This document shows positions 20,961-30,246 of a DNA stretch of 64,000 nt, one piece after another. Both the position numbers and the translations under genes were made by a program. Below the pieces are notes generated by a model. The model did not search any database. It was given only the letters and a program-made list of their open reading frames with translations, and was not told the origin of the DNA. Every line of letters starts with the position of its first letter. Position 1 is the stretch's first letter. Source of the DNA: DASSUW01 sp963759375 (GTDB lineage Bacteria; Actinomycetota; Thermoleophilia; Solirubrobacterales; Solirubrobacteraceae); NCBI GenBank assembly GCA_963759375.1, contig CAVWYY010000002.1, positions 124,001-188,000 of the forward strand. Direction: 5' to 3'.

Positions 20961-22040
20961 TCACAGTCCTCCCACGAAGGCGCCCGGCCGGAAACGTCGT
21001 TCCGGATCGAAGCGCGCCTTGATGCGCTCCATGACCTTCAGCGCCCCGGGGTCGACAGCCGGCCACGGGTCCGCCACGCGGGCGGCGCCGTCGAGCACCG
21101 TGCAGGCACGTGGCGCCATCGCCGCGCGGATCGCCGCGACGTCGCCGCCGACCACGTAGGAGATGCCGAGGCCGGCGCGCGAGACGACGGTGCCGCCGGC
21201 GTCGCGCGCGGCGGCGATCACCGCGGGCAGGTCCGTCGGGCGGCCGGCCACCTTGACGACCGTGCCCTCCGGCGCCCGCTGGCGGGCCCGCTGCTGCGTC
21301 CACAGCTCGTGGTCGTCGTCGTCGATCCGCGTCTCGCCGAGCTCGACGTGCCGCGCAGCCTCCTCCGCGCGGTCGACGGCCGTGGTGCCCGCGAAGCGGA
21401 TCGTCAGCCGCCCGCGATCGCCCTCCCAGTCGGCGTCGAGGCAGTCGGCCTCCAGCGGCAGCGCCGCCAGCTTCAGCGCCGCCGCGCCGAGCGCCGCCGG
21501 GTCGCCGGTCTCGGCGACGACCGTCGCGGTGCGGGCGGGCGCAGGGTGCAGGCGCACGGCGACGCGGGCGATCAGCCCGAGTGTCCCGAACGAGCCCGCG
21601 AACAGCTTGCCGAGGTCGTAGCCCGCGACGTTCTTGATGACCTGGCCGCCGGACTTGGCGATCGTGCCGTCCGACAGGACCACGGTGATGCCGACCACGA
21701 GGTCGCGGACGGTGCCATAGCGGTGCCGCAGCGGGCCGGCGTCGTTGGCGGCGATGATGCCCCCGATCGTGGCCGCGTCGCCGGCACCGAGCGGCGGGTC
21801 GAGCGCCAGCATCTGCCCGGCGGCCCCGAACGTGGCCTGGGCCTCCACGAGCGGCACGCCCGCCTCCAGCACGGCCGTGAAATCGCCCTCGTTGTGCTCG
21901 AGGATCCGGCTCAGTCGCGTGGTGTCGAGGTCGACCGCGCCCTCCTCGCCGGCGGGGCTCCAGCCAAGCTTGGTGCCGCCGCCGCGCGGGCGCAGCGCGG
22001 GGAGCTCGCGGATCTCGGCCGCGGCCTCCTCGACGGTCAT
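20961..22040 (-). CDS. glcE: Glycolate oxidase FAD-binding subunit
   Basis: A 359-residue PCMH-type FAD-binding protein: LRPRGGGTKLGW, the diphosphate-binding PPLGAGDAATIGGIIAANDA, SGGQVIKNVAGYDLGKLFAG and the C-terminal DPERRFRPGAFVGGL, all characteristic of GlcE. It is shorter than GlcD because the C-terminal cap is reduced. ATG 22040 was chosen because it shares a base with the glcD stop (TGATG). Confidence 0.9.
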   Translation of the reverse strand: MTVEEAAAEIRELPALRPRGGGTKLGWSPAGEEGAVDLDTTRLSRILEHNEGDFTAVLEAGVPLVEAQATFGAAGQMLALDPPLGAGDAATIGGIIAANDAGPLRHRYGTVRDLVVGITVVLSDGTIAKSGGQVIKNVAGYDLGKLFAGSFGTLGLIARVAVRLHPAPARTATVVAETGDPAALGAAALKLAALPLEADCLDADWEGDRGRLTIRFAGTTAVDRAEEAARHVELGETRIDDDDHELWTQQRARQRAPEGTVVKVAGRPTDLPAVIAAARDAGGTVVSRAGLGISYVVGGDVAAIRAAMAPRACTVLDGAARVADPWPAVDPGALKVMERIKARFDPERRFRPGAFVGGL

Positions 22041-23563
22041 CAGAAGCGGTCCGCCAGGCCGGCCGCCTCGAGCGGATGCTGGCGGTAGGGGCCTGGCACC
22101 TCGCCGCACAGGCGCGGTGTCGGCATGACCTTGCCCGGGTTGGCGAGGCCCGCCGGGTCGAACGCGCAGCGGAGGCGCTGGAACGCGTCGAGGTCCGCCT
22201 CGCCGAACATCTTCGGCATGTGCCGCTTCTTGTCGACGCCGACGCCGTGCTCGCCGGTGATCGAGCCGCCGGCGTCCAGGCACGCCTCGAGGATCAGGCC
22301 CGACAGCTCCTCGGCGCGCTCCGCCTCGCCCTCGACGGCGCCGTCGTAGCAGACCAGCGGGTGCAGGTTGCCGTCGCCGGCGTGGAACACGTTGGCGACG
22401 ATCAGCCGGTACTCCTTGCTCAGTGCCTCGATGCGGTCGAGCACCTCCGGCAGCTTGGTGCGCGGGATCACGCCGTCCTGGACGAAGTAGTTGGGCGAGA
22501 TCCGGCCCATCGCCGCGAACGCCGCCTTGCGCGCCTTCCAGAAGCGCTGGCGCTCTTCCTCGTCGCGCGCCACCCGCACGTCGTCGGACCCGTGCTTGGC
22601 GCAGATCGCCGTGACCTCGTCGAAGCGGGCGTCGCACTCGCGCTCGGAGCCGTCGAGCTCCACGAGCAGCGCCGCACCCCGCATCGGGAACCCGGCCTTG
22701 GCGGCCTGCTCGGCGGCCTCGATCGCCTTGGCGTCCATCATCTCGATCGCGCCCGGCACGACGCCGCCCTGAACGATCTCCGACACGGTCTCGCCGGCCT
22801 GGTGCGTGGTGTCGAAGAACGCGACCAGGGTGCGCACAGACTGCGGCGCCGGGATCACCCGCAGCCATACCTTCGTGGCGACGCCGAGCGTCCCCTCGGA
22901 GCCCACGAACGCGCCGAGCAGGTCGTAGCCCGGCGGGTCCAGCTCGTAGCCGCCGACCTGGACCATGTCGCCGTCCGGGAACACCAGCTCGAGCCCGGTC
23001 ACGTAGTTGGTCGTGAACCCGTACTTGAAGCAGTGCGCCCCGCCCGAGTTCTCGGCCACGTTGCCGCCGATCGAGCAGACGATCTGGCTAGACGGGTCGG
23101 GCGGATAGAAGTAGCCGGGGGCGACCGCTGCGGTCACCGACGCGTTGGTCACGCCGGGCTCCACGCATACGCGGCCGTTCTCGAGGTCGATCTCGAGGAT
23201 GCGCTTCATCCGCGACAGCACGATCAGCACCCCGTCCTCGACGGGCAGGGCGCCGCCCGACAGGCCGGAGCCGGCGCCGCGGGCCACGAACGGCACCTCG
23301 GCGCGGGCACACGCCCGTACGACGTCACGGACCTCCTCGGCGGTCCCCGGGAGGACCGCCGCGGCCGGGATGGCGTGGTACTGCAGCAGCCCGTCGGACT
23401 CGTAGGTGCGCAGCTGGTGCTCCTGCGTGTACACCCAGTCCTCGCCGCAGATCGCGCGCAGCTCGCCCACGAGCTCGCGCAGATCGCGCTCGGGAACGTC
23501 CGCCTCCGGCGCGCCGGAGGCGATCGCGGGTCCTTCGGGGGCTGCGGCTAGACGACCATCCAC
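22040..23563 (-). CDS. glcD: Glycolate/D-lactate-type FAD-linked oxidase subunit
   Basis: A protein of about 507 residues with a PCMH FAD domain (FVARGAGSGLSGGALPVEDG, PSSQIVCSIGGNVAENSGGA, GSEGTLGVATKVWLRV) and a FAD-oxidase C domain with the metal/substrate stretch NVFHAGDGNLHPL and GEHGVGVDKK. In the GlcDEF complex it oxidises glycolate, and often D-lactate, to glyoxylate. GTG 23563 gives a roughly 20-residue extension over most GlcD proteins and overlaps the lctP end by 16 bases. No better start is visible, since GTT precedes the conserved ERDLRELVGEL. Confidence 0.9.
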   Translation of the reverse strand: MDGRLAAAPEGPAIASGAPEADVPERDLRELVGELRAICGEDWVYTQEHQLRTYESDGLLQYHAIPAAAVLPGTAEEVRDVVRACARAEVPFVARGAGSGLSGGALPVEDGVLIVLSRMKRILEIDLENGRVCVEPGVTNASVTAAVAPGYFYPPDPSSQIVCSIGGNVAENSGGAHCFKYGFTTNYVTGLELVFPDGDMVQVGGYELDPPGYDLLGAFVGSEGTLGVATKVWLRVIPAPQSVRTLVAFFDTTHQAGETVSEIVQGGVVPGAIEMMDAKAIEAAEQAAKAGFPMRGAALLVELDGSERECDARFDEVTAICAKHGSDDVRVARDEEERQRFWKARKAAFAAMGRISPNYFVQDGVIPRTKLPEVLDRIEALSKEYRLIVANVFHAGDGNLHPLVCYDGAVEGEAERAEELSGLILEACLDAGGSITGEHGVGVDKKRHMPKMFGEADLDAFQRLRCAFDPAGLANPGKVMPTPRLCGEVPGPYRQHPLEAAGLADRF

Positions 23564-25212
23564 GAGAGGATCGCTGTGGATTGCAGCAGAACGATCACGC
23601 ACATGATCGCCAGCAGCAAGAGGCTCCACTTCAACACCGTCCGGAAGAGGTCCCCTTCCTGACCCGCAAGCCCCACGGCGGCGGCGCCGATCGCGAGGTT
23701 CTGCGGGGAGATCATCTTGCCGAGGACACCGCCCGATGAGTTCGCCGCGGCGAGCAGCGTCGAGTTCACGCCCGCTTCCTGGGCCGCCTGCACCTGGAGG
23801 CCGCCGAACAGCGCGTTCGACGACGTGTCCGAGCCGGTCACGGCGACCCCGAGCCAGCCGATGATCGACGACAGGAACGCGAGGATGCCGCCGGCGCCCG
23901 CGATCCACTGGCCAAGCGTGAGCGTCTGCGCCGAGAAGTTCATGACGTAGGCGAGCGCGAGCACCGTGACGACGGTCAGCGTCGCCCACTTGAGCTGGTT
24001 GAGCGTCTGGCCATAGACCCGCAGCGCGCGACGTGGCGAGAACCGCAGCACCACCATCGTCAGCAGGCCGGAGACGAGCAACAGGGTGCCCGGCGAGAGC
24101 GCCCAGTTGAGCTTGAACACCGACGGCGCCGGTTCCTCGCCCGCGGCGTTGAGCACGTTGAGGCCCGGCCAGTCGATCTCCCTGGTCAGGCCGTCGAGCG
24201 CGTCCTTGATCGGCGCCCACTGGGCGACCGAGAGGACCACGACGATGATCGCGTACGGCGCGTAGGCGAGCAGGATGTCGCGGCGGCTGTCGTGCACGTC
24301 GTCGCTGCGGCGGCGGACCTCCGCCTCGTGTGTCGCGTCGGCGGTCGCGGCGCCGGCGATCGCAGGGCGGCCGAAGCGCCCTTCGCCGTGCAGCGGCTCG
24401 GCCGGCTGCCAGACGCGAAGCAGCGCCACGATCGCGGCTGCCGACAGCAGCGACGCGACGATGTCGGTGATCTCGACCGAGAGGTAGTTCGAGCACGCGA
24501 ACTGGCCGATCGCGAACGCCAGGCCGCCGACGACGGCGGCCGGCCACGTCTGGCGGATGCCGCGGCGGCCGTCGACCATCGCGATCAGGATGAGCGGCAC
24601 GATCAGCGCCAGGAACGGGGTCTGACGGCCGACCATCGCGCCGAGGTCGTCCTTCGGCAGCGAGGTCACCTCTGAGAGCGTGATGATCGGTGTCGCGATC
24701 GCCCCGAACGCGACGGGCGCGGTGTTCGCGACGAGCGCGACGGCCGCGGCCTTGATCGGCTGGAACCCGAGCGCCATGAGCATGGCGGCGGTGATCGCCA
24801 CCGGCGCGCCGAAGCCCGCCAGGGCCTCGATCAGCGCGCCGAACGAGAACGCGATGATGACGGCCTGGATGCGCTGGTCATCGGAGATCGAGGCGAACGA
24901 GCGCCGCAGCACGGCGAAGTGCCCGGTCGCGTCGGTCATGTTGTAGATCCAGATGGCGTTCCAGACGATCCACATGATCGGGAACAGCCCGAAGCAGGCC
25001 CCGAGGACGGCGGCGTCGAGCGCCTGGCCGGCCGGCATCGAGTAGACGACGATCGCGACGATGAGCGCGATCGCCAGCGAGGCGAGCGCAGCCAAGTGCG
25101 CCTTCCACTTGAGCCCGCCCAGCAGGACGAACAGGGCGATCAGCGGCAGCGCAGCGAAGATCGCGCTCAGGAAGAGCGAGTCGCCGACTGGGTCGAGAAC
25201 CTGCTTGAACAT
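23548..25212 (-). CDS. lctP: L-lactate permease family transporter (lactate/glycolate uptake)
   Basis: A 554-residue membrane protein of the LctP/GlcA family with about 12-14 hydrophobic segments. It has family landmarks such as FGALIEALAGFGAPVAITAA, GGVLGKMISPQNLAIGAAAV and GSDTSSNALFGGLQVQAAQE. Members import L-lactate, D-lactate and glycolate with protons. Its location as first gene of glcDEF-aceB and divergent from lutABC suits a shared supply of both substrates. GGGAGGAG lies about nine bases before the ATG. The 24 bases to the lutA start contain two GGTACC sequences separated by eight bases, a possible operator. Confidence 0.92.
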   Translation of the reverse strand: MFKQVLDPVGDSLFLSAIFAALPLIALFVLLGGLKWKAHLAALASLAIALIVAIVVYSMPAGQALDAAVLGACFGLFPIMWIVWNAIWIYNMTDATGHFAVLRRSFASISDDQRIQAVIIAFSFGALIEALAGFGAPVAITAAMLMALGFQPIKAAAVALVANTAPVAFGAIATPIITLSEVTSLPKDDLGAMVGRQTPFLALIVPLILIAMVDGRRGIRQTWPAAVVGGLAFAIGQFACSNYLSVEITDIVASLLSAAAIVALLRVWQPAEPLHGEGRFGRPAIAGAATADATHEAEVRRRSDDVHDSRRDILLAYAPYAIIVVVLSVAQWAPIKDALDGLTREIDWPGLNVLNAAGEEPAPSVFKLNWALSPGTLLLVSGLLTMVVLRFSPRRALRVYGQTLNQLKWATLTVVTVLALAYVMNFSAQTLTLGQWIAGAGGILAFLSSIIGWLGVAVTGSDTSSNALFGGLQVQAAQEAGVNSTLLAAANSSGGVLGKMISPQNLAIGAAAVGLAGQEGDLFRTVLKWSLLLLAIMCVIVLLQSTAILSWMVV

Positions 25213-25236
25213 CGTTCCGACTCCTCCCTAGGTACC

Positions 25237-25935
25237 GTGCCGTGGGTACCCGTTTTGCGCTGCGCCCTATTCATCACGTGTTTCAACGACACGCTGTTCC
25301 CGGCCACGGGGCGTGCGACGGTGGAGTTGCTCGAGCGGTTGGGGCACGAGGTCGTGTTCCCGCAGGAGCAGACGTGCTGCGGCCAGATGCACGGCAACAC
25401 GGGGTACGCCGACCAGGGCGAGGCGCTGGCGGCGCGCTGGGAACGGGTCTTCGACGGTGAGGAGACCGTGGTGTCGCCGTCGGCGTCGTGCGTCGGCTTC
25501 GTGCGCGAGCACGTCCCGTCGGCGCAGGGGCGCCTGTTCGAGCTGACCGAGTTCCTCGTCGACCGACTCGGGGTCACCGACGTCGGCGCGTCGTTCCCGC
25601 ACCGCGTCACGCTGCACCCGACCTGCCACTCGCTGCGCATGCTGCACGTCGGCGACCGGCCGCAGCGGCTGCTGTCGGCGGTCGGCGGGATCGACCTGGT
25701 GGATCTCCCGGACGCCGACGAGTGCTGCGGCTTCGGCGGCACGTTCGCGGTCAAGAACGCCGAGACGTCGATGGCCATGCTCGGTGACAAGCTGCGGCGC
25801 GTGCTCGACACCCGCGCCGAGGTCTGCACGGCGGCCGACAACTCGTGCCTGATGCACATCGGCGGCGCGCTGCGGCGCCAGCGGGCCGGCGTGCGGACGA
25901 TGCACCTGGCCGAGATCCTGGCGGCCACCGAATGA
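25237..25935 (+). CDS. lutA: Lactate utilization protein A, (Fe-S)-binding CCG-domain protein
   Basis: A protein of about 232 residues with two CCG domains: QEQTCCGQMHGNTGY and the paired THPTCHSL-like and DECCGFGGTFAVKN motifs that bind Fe-S clusters. LutA is one part of the LutABC complex oxidising L-lactate to pyruvate. The first clear family residues are LRCALFITCFNDTLFP. GTG 25237 was chosen as the nearest start, with TTG 25255 the alternative. The stop overlaps the lutB ATG. Confidence 0.9.
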   Translation: MPWVPVLRCALFITCFNDTLFPATGRATVELLERLGHEVVFPQEQTCCGQMHGNTGYADQGEALAARWERVFDGEETVVSPSASCVGFVREHVPSAQGRLFELTEFLVDRLGVTDVGASFPHRVTLHPTCHSLRMLHVGDRPQRLLSAVGGIDLVDLPDADECCGFGGTFAVKNAETSMAMLGDKLRRVLDTRAEVCTAADNSCLMHIGGALRRQRAGVRTMHLAEILAATE

Positions 25936-27302
25936 GCAAGGGCTTTCCCGCCGCGGCGCACGAGACCCTGCAGAACGCGCAGCTGCGGCGCAACCTGGGC
26001 AAGGCGACGACGACGATCCGCGCCAAGCGGCTGCGAGCGATCGGCGAGCTGCCGGACTGGGAGGCGCTGCGCGACGCCGGGGCGGCGATCAAGGCGCGGG
26101 CGATGGCGACGCTGCCCGAGCAGCTCGAGCGCCTGGAGGCGTCGGTCACGCGCGCCGGCGGCGTCGTGCACTGGGCGCGCGACGGGGCGGAGGCGAACGC
26201 GATCGTCGCCGGCGTCGCCCGCCGGCACGGCGCGCGCGAGGTGATCAAGGTCAAGTCGATCGCCACCGACGAGATCGGGCTCAACGATGCGCTCGCGCAG
26301 CAAGGGATCAGCGCGATCGAGACCGACCTGGCGGAGCTGATCCTGCAGCTCTCGAACGACAAGACCTCGCACATCCTCGTGCCGGCCATCCATCGCAACC
26401 GGATGGAGATCAAGGCGCTGTTCGAGCGCACGATCACCGACGAGAAGCTGGGGAGCGAGGCCTCGGCGATCGCCGAGGCGGCCCGCCGGCACCTGCGCGC
26501 GAAGTTCCTGTCCGTGCCCGTCGCCGTGTCGGGCGCGAACTTCGGCGTGGCCGAGACCGGCACCGTCGCGGTGGTCGAGTCCGAGGGCAACGGGCGCATG
26601 TGCACGACGCTGCCGAAGGTGCTCGTCACCGTGATGGGGATCGAGAAGGTCCTGCCCGAGTGGCGCGACCTCGAGGTGTTCCTGCAGCTGTTGCCGCGCT
26701 CCTCGACCGCCGAGCGGATGAACCCGTACACGTCGCTGTGGACCGGGGTGCGGCCCGGCGACGGTCCGGAGGAGTTCCACCTGGTCCTGCTCGACGGCGG
26801 CCGCACGCAGGTGCTGGCCGACGAGGTCGGCCGCCAGGCGCTGCACTGCATCCGCTGCTCGGCGTGCCTGAACGTGTGCCCGGTGTACTCGCGGGTCGGC
26901 GGGCAGGCCTACGAGTCGGTCTATCCCGGCCCGATCGGCGCCGTGCTGTCGCCGCAGCTGTTCGGGCTCGACGTGCATCCGACGCTCCCGTGGGCGTCCT
27001 CGCTGTGCGGCGCTTGCTACGACGCCTGCCCGGTCAAGATCGAGATCCCGTCGCTGCTCGTGCACCTGCGCGCCCGCGTGGTGCGCGAGGAGAAGTCGAA
27101 GCTGTCGCCCGAGGCGCTGGCCATGAAGGCGGCCGCCGCGGTGTTCGGGTCGCGGGAGCGCTACGAGCGCGCGCAGAAGCTGGCGCGGCTCGGCCGCGGG
27201 CCGATCGCCAAGGCGGCCCTGCCGGGCTGGACCGCGATGCGCGAGCTGCCGGATCCGCCGGCGCAGACGTTCAGGGACTGGTGGCGTGAGCGCCAGGGAT
27301 GA
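25932..27302 (+). CDS. lutB: Lactate utilization protein B, iron-sulfur cluster protein
   Basis: A 456-residue protein: an N-terminal LUD domain (about 60-290, with VKSIATDEIGLNDALA, GANFGVAETGTVAVVESEGN), then two 4Fe-4S motifs (CIRCSACLNVCPVY and CGACYDACPVKI) and a C-terminal helical tail ending TFRDWWRERQG. It is the central electron-transfer subunit of L-lactate oxidation by LutABC. The ATGA overlap with lutA and the 17-base overlap with lutC mark one operon. Confidence 0.95.
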   Translation: MSKGFPAAAHETLQNAQLRRNLGKATTTIRAKRLRAIGELPDWEALRDAGAAIKARAMATLPEQLERLEASVTRAGGVVHWARDGAEANAIVAGVARRHGAREVIKVKSIATDEIGLNDALAQQGISAIETDLAELILQLSNDKTSHILVPAIHRNRMEIKALFERTITDEKLGSEASAIAEAARRHLRAKFLSVPVAVSGANFGVAETGTVAVVESEGNGRMCTTLPKVLVTVMGIEKVLPEWRDLEVFLQLLPRSSTAERMNPYTSLWTGVRPGDGPEEFHLVLLDGGRTQVLADEVGRQALHCIRCSACLNVCPVYSRVGGQAYESVYPGPIGAVLSPQLFGLDVHPTLPWASSLCGACYDACPVKIEIPSLLVHLRARVVREEKSKLSPEALAMKAAAAVFGSRERYERAQKLARLGRGPIAKAALPGWTAMRELPDPPAQTFRDWWRERQG

Positions 27303-27903
27303 CGTCCTCGCGCGGGTACGCAGCGCGCTCGGGCCCGGCGTCGCCGTGCCGGAGATCCCGCGCGCATACCGCGGCCCCGGCGCCGCCGAGGTCGACGGCG
27401 TGGTCGACCGCTTCTGCGAGCGCGTCGCCGAGTACAAGGCGACCGTGACGCGGGTGGGCGCCACCGAGCTGGCCGACACGGTGAGCGAGATGTGCCGCGG
27501 CCGCCGGATCGCGGTGCCGCCGGGCGGCCCGGGGGTGCTGCGCGGCGTCGAGGTGGTCGTCGACGACCCGCCGCTGTCCGCCGCGGCGCTCGACGGGCTC
27601 GACGGCGTGATGACCGGCTGCGCGCTGGCGATCGCCGAGACCGGCACGATCGTGCTCGACGGCGGGCAGCGCTCCGGCCGCCGGGCGCTGACGCTGGTGC
27701 CCGACTGGCACATCTGCATCGTCGAGGAGGCGTCGGTGGTCGCGGGCGTTCCGGACGCCGTCGCGGTGCTGGCCGAGGCCGCCGCCGACGGCCGGCCGAT
27801 CACGCTGGTCAGCGGGCCGAGCGCGACGTCGGACATCGAGCTCGACCGCGTCGAGGGCGTGCACGGTCCCCGCACGCTGGACGTGGTAGTCGTGTCCGCA
27901 TGA
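27286..27903 (+). CDS. lutC: Lactate utilization protein C (LUD domain)
   Basis: A 205-residue LUD-domain protein; the family hallmark GCALAIAETGTIVLDGGQRS is followed by TLVPDWHICIVEEASVV. LutC completes the LutABC lactate oxidation complex. GTG 27286 lies inside the lutB end. The stop overlaps the next ATG, making the PEP-mutase-family protein the fourth gene of the operon. Confidence 0.93.
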   Translation: MSARDDVLARVRSALGPGVAVPEIPRAYRGPGAAEVDGVVDRFCERVAEYKATVTRVGATELADTVSEMCRGRRIAVPPGGPGVLRGVEVVVDDPPLSAAALDGLDGVMTGCALAIAETGTIVLDGGQRSGRRALTLVPDWHICIVEEASVVAGVPDAVAVLAEAAADGRPITLVSGPSATSDIELDRVEGVHGPRTLDVVVVSA

Positions 27904-28670
27904 CCCAGAGCGAGAAGGCCGAGGCGTTCCGCGCCCTGCACGAGGGCGAGCCGTTCGTGTTCCCGAACCCGTGGGACGCCGGTTCCGCGCGGATGCTCGA
28001 GGCGCTCGGCTTCAAAGCGCTGGCCACGACGTCGTCGGGGTTCGCGTTCACGCTCGGGAAGCTCGACGGCGGCGTCACGCTCGACGACGTCGTGGAGCAC
28101 ACGCGGCTGCTGAGCGAGGCGTCGTCGCTGCCGGTGGCGATCGACCTGGAGAACGGGTACGGCCCGCCGGGCGAGGCGATCACGCGGGTGGCCGAGGCCG
28201 GCGCGGTCGGCGGCTCGATCGAGGACTACGACCCGGCCGGCCGGCTGTATCCGCTCGACGAGGCCGTGGCGCGCCTCGAGGATGCGGTGGCCGCCGCGCG
28301 GGCGCTCGACTTCCCGTTCACGCTGACCGGCCGCGCCGAGGGCCAGCTCCGCAGCCCGGACCTCGACGACACGATCGCGCGGCTGCAGGCGTACGAGGCC
28401 GCGGGCGCCGACGTCCTGTACGCGCCGGGCCTGCGGACCGGCGACGAGATCCGCGCGGTGACGTCGGCGGTGTCGAAGCCCGTCAACGTACTGGCGCTGC
28501 CGGGCATGACGATGGACACGATCGTCGAGGCCGGCGGGCAGCGCGTGAGCGTCGGCGGCGGGCTCACCTGGGTGGCGGTGGCCGCCGCCGCGGAGGCCGC
28601 TGGGCGTCTGCGCGACGGCGACCTGTCGGTGCTCGGGGCCCGTGTGCCGCTGGCTGAGTGGTTCGGTTGA
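27900..28670 (+). CDS. Isocitrate lyase/PEP mutase family protein
   Basis: A 256-residue TIM-barrel protein of the ICL/PEP mutase superfamily: NPWDAGSARMLEALGF at the start, metal-site DLENGYG, then GSIEDYDP and FTLTGRAEG. The catalytic KKCGH loop of isocitrate lyase and methylisocitrate lyase is missing, so it is not the glyoxylate-shunt enzyme; oxaloacetate decarboxylase/hydrolase-like or C-C lyase activity is possible. Its fusion to the lutABC operon by ATGA overlap suggests a job in 2-oxo- or hydroxy-acid metabolism. A foldback repeat begins six bases after its stop. Confidence 0.85.
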   Translation: MTQSEKAEAFRALHEGEPFVFPNPWDAGSARMLEALGFKALATTSSGFAFTLGKLDGGVTLDDVVEHTRLLSEASSLPVAIDLENGYGPPGEAITRVAEAGAVGGSIEDYDPAGRLYPLDEAVARLEDAVAAARALDFPFTLTGRAEGQLRSPDLDDTIARLQAYEAAGADVLYAPGLRTGDEIRAVTSAVSKPVNVLALPGMTMDTIVEAGGQRVSVGGGLTWVAVAAAAEAAGRLRDGDLSVLGARVPLAEWFG

Positions 28671-28676
28671 GGCTGC

Positions 28677-28887
28677 GCCGGCGAACGTCAACTGCGGCTG
28701 GGTAGGGAGGCGAGGGGATCGGCCGGATCGGCGGTCCCCTGGCGACTTGACCACCTCACATGTGGTCAAGTCGCCAGACGGCACCGCCTGGTGCCTTTGG
28801 GTCGAATACCGACCCCAACGCGCCAGGGACCGCCAGCGACGCGGGCGCTCTCGCTTCCCTACCCAGCTGCAGTTGACGTTCGCCGGC
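28677..28887. repeat. Foldback repeat element, copy B (core type 2)
   Basis: A 211-bp element whose ends (28677-28708 and 28856-28887) are inverted repeats matching at 31 of 32 bases; the key part is TCAACTGCGGCTGGGTAGGG. Inside are nested palindromes: 16-base arms at 28739-28754 and 28762-28777, outer arms GCGGTCCC/GGGACCGC, and a small hairpin GGCACC-GCCT-GGTGCC. The core differs from copies A and C. The right end shares one base with the stop codon of the convergent DUF1203 gene. Confidence 0.85.
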
Positions 28888-29324
28888 TACGCGCGGTCGA
28901 TCCGGAACGCGAAGCAGCCCGGGCCGGCGAAGTGCGCGTGCAGGAATGCCGCGCCCTCGTCGAGCAGCGCGCGGGCGCGCTCGCCGAGCCGGTCGCCCGG
29001 AACGATCTCGGCGTCGACCAGCATCGCGTCCGCGTCGTAGGCGCGGACCGAGAACTGGCGGCCGTCGATCTGCTCGGGCAGGACGCCCGCCCGTGCGGTG
29101 TGCGCCGGGCAGCCGTCGGCGTGGACGAACACCGGTCCCTCGCTCGTGTACGGGCTGCGGACGCGGAACGGGTCGTAGGGGAGGAGCAGCAGGTTGTCGC
29201 CGGGCCCGGCGTCGCGCAGGCAGCGGCGACAGGGGCTGCGGTCGTCGTTGACGACGCGCGTGGTGGTGGGTGCGTCGTCGTCGATCTCACCCGCGGGCAG
29301 GGCGTGCACGATGAACTCGGTCAT
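28887..29324 (-). CDS. DUF1203 family protein
   Basis: A 145-residue protein matching the DUF1203 pattern: SPCRRCLRDAGPGDNLLLLP, then YDPFRVRSPYTSEGPVFVHA and the end PGCFAFRIDRA. The two cysteines (CRRC) and several histidines could bind metal. The family has no established function. It is convergent with the lutABC-PEPM operon across the foldback element and lies 34 bases downstream of the queuosine-salvage gene. Confidence 0.85.
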   Translation of the reverse strand: MTEFIVHALPAGEIDDDAPTTTRVVNDDRSPCRRCLRDAGPGDNLLLLPYDPFRVRSPYTSEGPVFVHADGCPAHTARAGVLPEQIDGRQFSVRAYDADAMLVDAEIVPGDRLGERARALLDEGAAFLHAHFAGPGCFAFRIDRA

Positions 29325-29358
29325 GCCGATGCAACGGCGCGGCCGCCGTGCGTGTGAG

Positions 29359-30246
29359 TCAGTAGTCGGTCGTGCGGGCGCGGTGGCGCGGATGCGCCTT
29401 GTAGCGGGGCGCGGCGCCGCGGTGCCAGAGCAGGTTGTCGACGGCCGTCGCGGTGGTGGCGCCGTGGGCGGCGACGAGCAGGTCGACCGCGTGCACGGCG
29501 CACGCGCGGATCTCGACCTCCTCGGGCGAGTCGTGCTCGATCAGCTCTTCGGCGTCGATGCGGGCCACGAGCGCCGGGTCGAACTCGAGGACGCCGTCGA
29601 TGCGCAGCACGTGCGGCACGAGGTTGTCGGCGAACAGCGTGAGGGCCGGCAGGTCGTCGGCGGGCGCGATGCCGGCCAGCGCGAGGTCGGCGGCGGCGAG
29701 CTGGGCGCGCTTGAACAGCGGCACCGGCCGGCCGTCGTAGGTGGAGACGTCGTGCCAGCCGGGGAGGCTCCCGAGCTCCTCGGCGAGCGCGACGGCCGAG
29801 CCGTCGCCGCTGCGGGCGAGCGCCAGGAACGAGCCGTGCTCGCGGACGCGCTCGCCCAGCTCGCGCAGGTGGGCCGCGAACAGCGCCATCAGCTCGTGCC
29901 CGGGGTCCTGGCCGACGACCGCGGCGATCTCCTCCGTCGTCATCGCCGCGAGCGCGCCGGCGGTCCACGGGCCGTGGGCGCGCAGGCCGGCCTCGACGGT
30001 GCGGAAGCCCGACATGCCGTCCTTCTTGCGCAGCGTCGGGAACCAGCCCGAGCCGAAGTTGATCGCGTTGAGCGTGAGGCTGAACGCGGCTCGCTGCTCG
30101 AGCGTGCCGTCGAGGTCGGGCGCCGGGGGAGACTCGGGGCTCAGCGTGCCGGCGTAGGGCTCGATGGCCTCGTCGGCGATCCGGACGAAACGGGCCGTCG
30201 CCGCGACGCGCGCGGCGGCGGCCCGCACGTCGTCAGGAAGAGGCAT
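29359..30246 (-). CDS. Queuosine salvage protein (Qng1/DUF2419 family)
   Basis: A 295-residue protein of the queuosine 5'-phosphate N-glycosylase/hydrolase family (formerly DUF2419), which releases the queuine base for tRNA modification. Family marks are LTLNAINFGSGWFPTLRK, FADNLVPHVLRIDG, the basic/acidic motif HDSPEEVEIRACAVHAV and DNLLWHRGAAPRYKAHPRHR at the C-terminus. No other queuosine gene (tgt, queT, queDEC) is nearby, so salvage rather than synthesis is implied. Its start overlaps the universal stress protein gene by 14 bases. Confidence 0.85.
   Translation of the reverse strand: MPLPDDVRAAAARVAATARFVRIADEAIEPYAGTLSPESPPAPDLDGTLEQRAAFSLTLNAINFGSGWFPTLRKKDGMSGFRTVEAGLRAHGPWTAGALAAMTTEEIAAVVGQDPGHELMALFAAHLRELGERVREHGSFLALARSGDGSAVALAEELGSLPGWHDVSTYDGRPVPLFKRAQLAAADLALAGIAPADDLPALTLFADNLVPHVLRIDGVLEFDPALVARIDAEELIEHDSPEEVEIRACAVHAVDLLVAAHGATTATAVDNLLWHRGAAPRYKAHPRHRARTTDY

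Noticed and set aside
27900..28670. Isocitrate lyase (aceA) to pair with malate synthase
   Set aside because: The catalytic KKCGH loop is absent and the protein is only 256 residues, about 170 shorter than AceA.
25167..28784. A very long minus-strand open frame opposite lutABC
   Set aside because: It is antisense to four well-recognised genes, Arg/His/Gln-rich and without any family pattern. Such frames are common in GC-rich DNA where the third-position bias leaves few stops.
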